This document shows positions 59,135 through 64,000 of a stretch of DNA of 64,000 nt, one piece after another; positions within the stretch are counted from its first letter, which is position 1; every line of letters begins with the position of its first letter. Position numbers and translations under genes: made by a program. The notes beneath the pieces are model-generated. The model saw nothing but the letters and a program-made list of their open reading frames with translations. It searched no databases and was not told the DNA's origin. This stretch comes from Undibacterium hunanense. GTDB taxonomy: Bacteria > Pseudomonadota > Gammaproteobacteria > Burkholderiales > Burkholderiaceae_D. The stretch is from assembly GCF_014284335.1 (NCBI RefSeq), contig NZ_JACOGF010000003.1:1-64000 (forward strand). The letters are read 5' to 3'.

Positions 59135-59175
59135 ATGACGGTCATTATAATCGGTGCCATTATGATGATCGTCAT
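59135..59175. promoter_or_regulatory. TetR-type operators in divergent intergenic region
   Basis: ATGAC-G-GTCAT (59135-59145) and ATGA-TGATCG-TCAT (59162-59175) lie between the divergent TetR and lipoprotein genes. Arms and spacing fit sites for the TetR protein encoded alongside. Confidence 0.6.
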
Positions 59176-59199
59176 AGTTAAAAACAAGGAATGATTTTC

Positions 59200-59913
59200 A
59201 TGTTGAAACCCTACTTTGCTTTTTTGTCGCTATTCTCGCTATTGCTCATGTCGGCCTTATCGGCCTGCGGTTCTGCCCCGACTTCCACCCATATTCCCAC
59301 CCGTATTTCCACCCCACCCCGTGAAGGAAACCATGTCATGAATCTTGATCAAACCAAGCAGGCCCTTGTGGGCGAATGGAGTAGCCTGGCTACCGAAATC
59401 CGGCCCAGCTCGCTTAAGAACCAGGACGGCAGCCTCAAGCCTTTCTATTTAAAGCGTGACTTCAGGTATGAGGCCGACGATCGTTTCGAGTTGGTCATCA
59501 TTAATTTCGCCGACCCTTATGGCAAGGTCCCCTTGGCACGCATTCTGATCCGGGGTCACATGACCTGGGTTGGCGATCATCCTGTTGCGGCAGGTGCGCA
59601 GAAAGTAGACTTTGTGGCTGACGAGGCTTATGAGGTCACACCACTGATCCAGGGTTTTGCCGATCTGCTCAACCAGGTGGCAGGCAAAGACTATGCTCAC
59701 TGGGAAGTCGGCGGGACACAGAGCATATTCGGCAAATCCTTCGCGCCATTCGGTCTGGTCGAGGGCAACAACTTCATGGAGTATGATCTGGTTTATCTCT
59801 CGCATAATTTGCTTTTCTGGGGAGCGCGCAATATTGATGGTCGCGGCTTTAACTCAGAGGCAAACCGGCCAACTAACCTGCAGATACCTTTGGTGCGTAA
59901 AGGCAGTAATTGA
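59200..59913 (+). CDS. Hypothetical lipoprotein, 237 aa
   Basis: A lipoprotein signal (MLKPYFAFLSLFSLLLMSAL then SACG, lipobox) and a beta-rich mature part (WSSLATEIRPSSLKNQDGSL, ILIRGHMTWVGDHPVAAGAQ, LVYLSHNLLFWGARNIDGRG). Not recognised; the fold resembles the lipocalin-like or APCDD-type beta barrels but this is uncertain. ATG 59200 after AAGGA is chosen over 59191. Probably controlled by the divergent TetR. Confidence 0.7.
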   Translation: MLKPYFAFLSLFSLLLMSALSACGSAPTSTHIPTRISTPPREGNHVMNLDQTKQALVGEWSSLATEIRPSSLKNQDGSLKPFYLKRDFRYEADDRFELVIINFADPYGKVPLARILIRGHMTWVGDHPVAAGAQKVDFVADEAYEVTPLIQGFADLLNQVAGKDYAHWEVGGTQSIFGKSFAPFGLVEGNNFMEYDLVYLSHNLLFWGARNIDGRGFNSEANRPTNLQIPLVRKGSN

Positions 59914-60024
59914 TATTTGCGATGCAGTGCCATTCATGCTTAATGTGACGTGGACGGCATTTTGATTTCAGGACAATGACTTATATTGAAATCAATTCCT
60001 GCTTAACGTGATCAATTAACGTGA

Positions 60025-60924
60025 TCAATTGATCGGTACCAGGCTCAAATGGCGTGCCAGTTCAACGAAGGCTTTCAAATAATCGATATCGACATCGGCT
60101 TCGCGTGCCCCTAAAAATATCTGTTTGGCGATACCCTGGCGACCCAGGCGCACTGCCACTACGTCCATTTTTTCTGCATATTCTTCTGCCAGCCAGCGCG
60201 GCAAGGCGGCAACGCCGCGGCCACTTTCCACCATTTGCAACATGATGTCAGTGGTCTCTATGGTCTTGTGCCGCTGCGGGCTGATCCCGGCGGGCATCAG
60301 GAACTGGTTATAGATATCCAGCCGGTCTATCGCCACGGGATAAGTGATAAGCACTTCGTCACCAAGCTGTGCTGGCTGCGCATAAGCGACTTTGGCCAGC
60401 GCATGTTTGCGGCTGACGACCAGTACCTGCTCGTAATCAAATACAGGTTCAAAATGCAGGCCAGGTTTATAGAGTGGGTCAGGCGTCACCAGCAAATCGA
60501 TTTCGTAACCAAACAAGGCACCAATGCCGCCAAACTGGAATTTTTGTTTGACATCGACATCAACATCGGGCCAGTTTGCCAGATAGGGTGACACTACTTT
60601 CAACAGCCATTGGTAACAGGGATGGCATTCCATGCCTATGCGCAAGGTGCCGCGCTCACCGCAGGCGTACTGGCTCATGCGCTCTTCGGCCATTGCCAGT
60701 TGCGGCAGCACGCGGTTGGCGACGGCCAGCAGATATTCACCTGCCTGTGTCAGTCGCAAGCTGCGCCCTTCACGCAGCCAGATATCGGTGCCCAGTTGCA
60801 GCTCCAGCTTTTTGATGGCATGGCTAAGCGCTGACTGAGTCAGGAACAAGGCAGACGCTGCGGCGGTCAGCGAACCCTGTTTTTCTACTTCCTGGATGAT
60901 GGACAGATGTATGCGTTCAAGCAT
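60025..60924 (-). CDS. metR: LysR family regulator MetR
   Basis: 299 aa. N-terminal helix-turn-helix MLERIHLSIIQEVEKQGSLT, AASALFLTQSALSHAIKKLE. The effector domain includes RIGMECHPCYQWLLKVVSPY, the block typical of MetR with the Cys-His pair thought to sense homocysteine. Divergent from metE, its known target, which strongly supports the name. Confidence 0.9.
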   Translation of the reverse strand: MLERIHLSIIQEVEKQGSLTAAASALFLTQSALSHAIKKLELQLGTDIWLREGRSLRLTQAGEYLLAVANRVLPQLAMAEERMSQYACGERGTLRIGMECHPCYQWLLKVVSPYLANWPDVDVDVKQKFQFGGIGALFGYEIDLLVTPDPLYKPGLHFEPVFDYEQVLVVSRKHALAKVAYAQPAQLGDEVLITYPVAIDRLDIYNQFLMPAGISPQRHKTIETTDIMLQMVESGRGVAALPRWLAEEYAEKMDVVAVRLGRQGIAKQIFLGAREADVDIDYLKAFVELARHLSLVPIN

Positions 60925-61034
60925 GATGTATGAGTAAAACTAATCGAATAATGAGAAAACATCATTTTACTTCATGATTTGCTGACTATAGCATAGCCTT
61001 CATTCAATAATCTCAATGAAATGAAGACAACATC

Positions 61035-63359
61035 ATGGTCACTACACATAATCTGGGCTTTCCTCGCATCGGTGCCAAACGTGAACTCAAGTTTGCGCTG
61101 GAATCTTACTGGAAAGGTGAATCTTCACGCGATGCACTGAAGGGGCTGGGTGCAGAATTGCGCCAGCGCCACTGGAGTCACCAGTCTCCACTGGACCTGA
61201 CACCGGTCGGCGACTTTGCGTTTTACGATCAGATGCTGGACATGAGCTTCACGCTCGGTAATCTGCCCGAACGTGTCAGCGGTTTTCATGGCGATGCGCT
61301 GGATAATTACTTCCGCGTTGCTCGTGGCCGTTCTGTCAAAGGGCTGGAAGATCACAGTGCCTGCTGCGGTGCCAGCGATGGCGCAGGTGATGGCGCAACT
61401 GATGGAGTCGCAGCCGGTGAAATGACCAAATGGTTTGATACCAATTATCACTATATCGTCCCTGAATTTACTGCCGACACCAAGTTTGCGCTGGATGCTA
61501 CTCGCCTGCTGGAACAACTGGCAGAAGCCAAACGCTTGGGTGTGAACGCCAAGCCTGTCATCATTGGCCCGGTCACTTATCTGTCCCTGGGCAAAGCCAA
61601 GGATGATACTGACAAGCTTGCCCTGCTACCGCGCCTGCTGCCAGTCTATGCGGAATTGCTGAACCAGCTTGCGGCACAGGGTGTGGAATGGGTACAAATC
61701 GATGAACCCATACTGGTCACTGAATTGACAGCAGAATGGCAGGATGCGGTCAAGACTGCATACACAACACTAGCCACCGACAAAGTCAAATTGCTGCTGG
61801 CAACATACTTTGGTCAGTTGCAAGACAACCTGGCGCTGGCATGTCAGTTGCCAGTACAGGGCTTGCATCTGGATGCCATCAATGCACGTGCAGAAGTTGC
61901 CACTGTCGTTGAACAATTACCACAAGACCGCGTACTGTCACTGGGTGTCATCAATGGCCGCAATATCTGGAAAACTGATCTCAACGCCGTGCTGGAATGG
62001 CTTACGCCGGTAGCACAAAGCCTGGGTAATCGTCTGTGGATAGCGCCTAGTTGTTCATTGCTGCATGTACCAGTTGATCTGAACAGTGAACAAAAACTGG
62101 ACGCCGATATTCGTTCGTGGCTGGCTTTTGCGATCCAGAAGCTCGATGAACTCAAGGTATTGGCAACGGCACTGAATCAGGGCAGCGTCGCCGTCAAAAA
62201 TGAGTTGGAAGCCAACCAGGCAGCCATTACCGCACGCCGCACCTCACCAAGGGTGAACAATGCAGCCGTCAAAGCCGCGGTTGCCGCCATTACTGCAGGC
62301 ATGGGGCAACGCCAGAGCACCTATGCGCAGCGCGCCAGCAAGCAAGCCACATTGCTGAAGCTGCCAGCCTATCCGACGACGACTATCGGTTCTTTCCCGC
62401 AAACGGCAGAAATCCGCCATGCACGCAGTGAATTCAAGGCGGGCAGACTGGATGAAGCTGGCTATAAAGTCGCCATGCAGGCCGAGATTGCCCGCAGTGT
62501 GCGCGAACAGGAGGCACTGGGCCTGGACGTGCTGGTACATGGCGAAGCCGAGCGCAATGACATGGTTGAATACTTTGGTGAGCAGCTTGATGGTTACGCC
62601 TTCAGCCAGTTTGGCTGGGTACAGTCATATGGTTCACGTTGTGTGAAGCCGCCCATCCTGTTCGGTGACATCGCCCGCCCCAAAGCCATGACGGTGGAAT
62701 GGAGCCGCTATGCCCAGTCGCTGACTGCAAAACCCATGAAGGGTATGCTGACTGGCCCGGTCACCATCCTTAACTGGTCTTTCGTGCGTGATGACCAGCC
62801 GCGTTCGGTATCCTGTTACCAGCTTGCGCTGGCAATCCGCGAAGAAGTGCTGGACCTGGAAAAAGCAGGCGTGCGCGTGATCCAGATCGATGAGGCAGCA
62901 TTGCGCGAAGGCTTGCCACTGCGTAAATCACAATGGCAGGAATACCTGGGCTGGGCAGTGGAATCTTTCCGCATCACGGCCAATGGTGCGCAGGATGAAA
63001 CGCAGATTCATACCCATATGTGCTATTCAGAATTCAATGACATCATTGAATCTATCGCAGGCATGGATGCTGACGTGATTACCATAGAAACTTCGCGCTC
63101 TGACATGGAGTTGCTGGATGCATTCGATCACTTTAACTATCCTAACGAGATCGGCCCTGGCGTCTATGACATCCATTCGCCGAATATCCCGACACAGGCA
63201 CATATCGAACAATTGATGAAGAAAGCGGCGGAACGTATCCCGGCGGAACGCCTGTGGGTCAATCCGGATTGCGGCTTGAAGACACGCGCATGGGAAGAAG
63301 TGATCCCTGCGCTGACCAATATGGTGGCGGCGGCTAAAGCCCTGCGTAATGCAGCGTAA
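61035..63359 (+). CDS. metE: 5-methyltetrahydropteroyltriglutamate-homocysteine methyltransferase
   Basis: 774 aa, cobalamin-independent methionine synthase. The N-terminal half begins [20 protein letters not shown]. The C-terminal barrel has the zinc ligands His and Cys in [10 protein letters not shown], the Glu in [11 protein letters not shown] and the Cys in NPDCGLKTR. It makes methionine from homocysteine. Around residues 112-130 there is a Gly/Asp/Ala-rich insert with a Cys-Cys pair ([15 protein letters not shown]) before [12 protein letters not shown]. Regulated by the divergent metR. Confidence 0.95.
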   Translation: MVTTHNLGFPRIGAKRELKFALESYWKGESSRDALKGLGAELRQRHWSHQSPLDLTPVGDFAFYDQMLDMSFTLGNLPERVSGFHGDALDNYFRVARGRSVKGLEDHSACCGASDGAGDGATDGVAAGEMTKWFDTNYHYIVPEFTADTKFALDATRLLEQLAEAKRLGVNAKPVIIGPVTYLSLGKAKDDTDKLALLPRLLPVYAELLNQLAAQGVEWVQIDEPILVTELTAEWQDAVKTAYTTLATDKVKLLLATYFGQLQDNLALACQLPVQGLHLDAINARAEVATVVEQLPQDRVLSLGVINGRNIWKTDLNAVLEWLTPVAQSLGNRLWIAPSCSLLHVPVDLNSEQKLDADIRSWLAFAIQKLDELKVLATALNQGSVAVKNELEANQAAITARRTSPRVNNAAVKAAVAAITAGMGQRQSTYAQRASKQATLLKLPAYPTTTIGSFPQTAEIRHARSEFKAGRLDEAGYKVAMQAEIARSVREQEALGLDVLVHGEAERNDMVEYFGEQLDGYAFSQFGWVQSYGSRCVKPPILFGDIARPKAMTVEWSRYAQSLTAKPMKGMLTGPVTILNWSFVRDDQPRSVSCYQLALAIREEVLDLEKAGVRVIQIDEAALREGLPLRKSQWQEYLGWAVESFRITANGAQDETQIHTHMCYSEFNDIIESIAGMDADVITIETSRSDMELLDAFDHFNYPNEIGPGVYDIHSPNIPTQAHIEQLMKKAAERIPAERLWVNPDCGLKTRAWEEVIPALTNMVAAAKALRNAA

Positions 63360-63377
63360 AAGTGCCGTGTAGGAGTA

Positions 63378-63410
63378 AGAATTGACATATTTCGCTAATA
63401 TGTCAATTCT
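63378..63410. other. 13-bp stem hairpin downstream of metE
   Basis: AGAATTGACATAT (63378-63390), TTCGCTA loop, ATATGTCAATTCT (63398-63410). A perfect stem 18 bases after the metE stop. It lies just before a second hairpin, so together they probably end the transcript or protect its 3' end. Confidence 0.6.
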
Positions 63411-63425
63411 TCACGCACTAAAACC

Positions 63426-63447
63426 GTCCCGGAAATTTCTCCGGGAC
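63426..63447 (+). terminator. Terminator hairpin between metE and queH
   Basis: GTCCCGGA (63426-63433), AATTTC loop, TCCGGGAC (63440-63447), followed by ATTTCATTTT. A GC stem with T-rich tail. Confidence 0.75.
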
Positions 63448-63472
63448 ATTTCATTTTCCGGACAGGATTTTC

Positions 63473-64000
63473 ATGATTGAGCGCCCTCCCCTGATTTTGC
63501 CAGAAGGCCGCAACAAGGTACTTTTGCATTCTTGCTGCGCACCTTGTTCAGGTGAAGTGATGGAAGCCATGCAGGCTTCCGGTATTAGCTATGCGATTTA
63601 CTTTTACAATCCCAATATTCATCCGGTGCGTGAATATGAAATCCGCAAACAGGAAAATATCCGCTTTGCCGAGCAGCATGGTATAGAGTTCATCGACGCC
63701 GACTATGATCTGGATAACTGGTTTGAGCGCGTCAAGGGTATGGAAAATTCACCCGAACGCGGCGAACGTTGCACGACCTGCTTTGACATGCGTTTTGAGC
63801 GCACTGCCCTGTATGCACATGAACATGGCTTTGACACTATCACGAGCTCGCTTGGCATTTCACGCTGGAAAGACATGAAGCAGATCAATGGCTGTGGTGA
63901 GCGTGCAGCAGCGCGTTATGATGACCTGATCTACTGGACGTATAACTGGCGCAAGGCCGGTGGCTCATCACGCATGGTAGATATCAGCAAGCGCGAGAAT
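63473..64000 (+). CDS. queH: Epoxyqueuosine reductase QueH (partial)
   Basis: 176 residues of a QueH (DUF208) protein cut by the window end. [20 protein letters not shown] leads into [18 protein letters not shown] has the second CxxC, and together these bind the 4Fe-4S and the second metal. [20 protein letters not shown] is a family block. The enzyme reduces epoxyqueuosine to queuosine in tRNA, replacing QueG. ATG 63473 follows GGACAGGATTTTC. Confidence 0.9.
   Translation, partial: MIERPPLILPEGRNKVLLHSCCAPCSGEVMEAMQASGISYAIYFYNPNIHPVREYEIRKQENIRFAEQHGIEFIDADYDLDNWFERVKGMENSPERGERCTTCFDMRFERTALYAHEHGFDTITSSLGISRWKDMKQINGCGERAAARYDDLIYWTYNWRKAGGSSRMVDISKREN

Overview
The window reads as a piece of a betaproteobacterial chromosome, most likely Burkholderiales and possibly Oxalobacteraceae. 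This rests on overall protein character and moderate GC, not on a marker gene, so it is only moderately certain. A dif-like XerC/XerD site, split by a filamentous prophage, places the window at the replication terminus. That fits the amount of accessory and decayed DNA. No rRNA, tRNA or CRISPR array was seen.

Layout. 1-2.8 kb: metal-handling genes (RND pump C-terminus, ynfA, a MerR regulator with a 19-bp-spacer promoter, two small Cys-rich proteins, a TSUP permease). 2.9-10.5 kb: small scattered genes (GNAT, DEDD exonuclease, orphan HipB-like regulator with its own operator, metallophosphoesterase, XRE regulator, HAD protein) among remnants of dnaE2, an IS3-type transposase and a HigA-like regulator. 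10.8-18.1 kb: TrhA/hemolysin III, a 1239-aa CheB-CheR-kinase-receiver protein, an exported truncated globin, a spore-coat-U pilin-like protein and an ECF sigma factor.

18.5-23 kb: a tyrosine recombinase divergent from a KfrA-like coiled-coil DNA-binding protein. The 3' end of the kfrA-like gene is repeated (39 of 48 bases) 2.2 kb further on. The repeats enclose a WYL regulator, an IS5-type remnant, a PhnB/VOC protein and a broken small membrane-protein gene, which looks like site-specific cargo integration. 23.2-28.9 kb: defence-type DNA with a seven-bladed PLL-like lectin, an AbiH protein, and a CBASS pair (CD-NTase plus SLATT effector). These are followed by a duplicated 129-bp repeat and a second SLATT 3' fragment. 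28.9-32.15 kb: a Tn3-type transposon carrying only tnpA, whose right end truncates a GH2 beta-galactosidase gene. A GH51 arabinofuranosidase gene follows.

37.2-43.6 kb: AI-2E-type permease, MarR-GNAT fusion with paired operators, patatin-like lipoprotein, lipocalin, and two small unknown genes. 43.77-52.16 kb: an 8.4-kb filamentous prophage with rep, ssDNA-binding protein, coat proteins, central terminator, pIII-like adhesin, pVI, Zot-like motor, a membrane methyltransferase as cargo, repressor, and dispersed CGTTA/TAACG palindromes. 52.3-54.8 kb: integrase remnant, a collar-domain exported protein and unknown genes. 54.9-60 kb: LysR, aldo/keto reductase, two SDR-type genes, TetR and a lipoprotein. 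60-64 kb: metR-like regulator, metE and queH (cut by the window edge).
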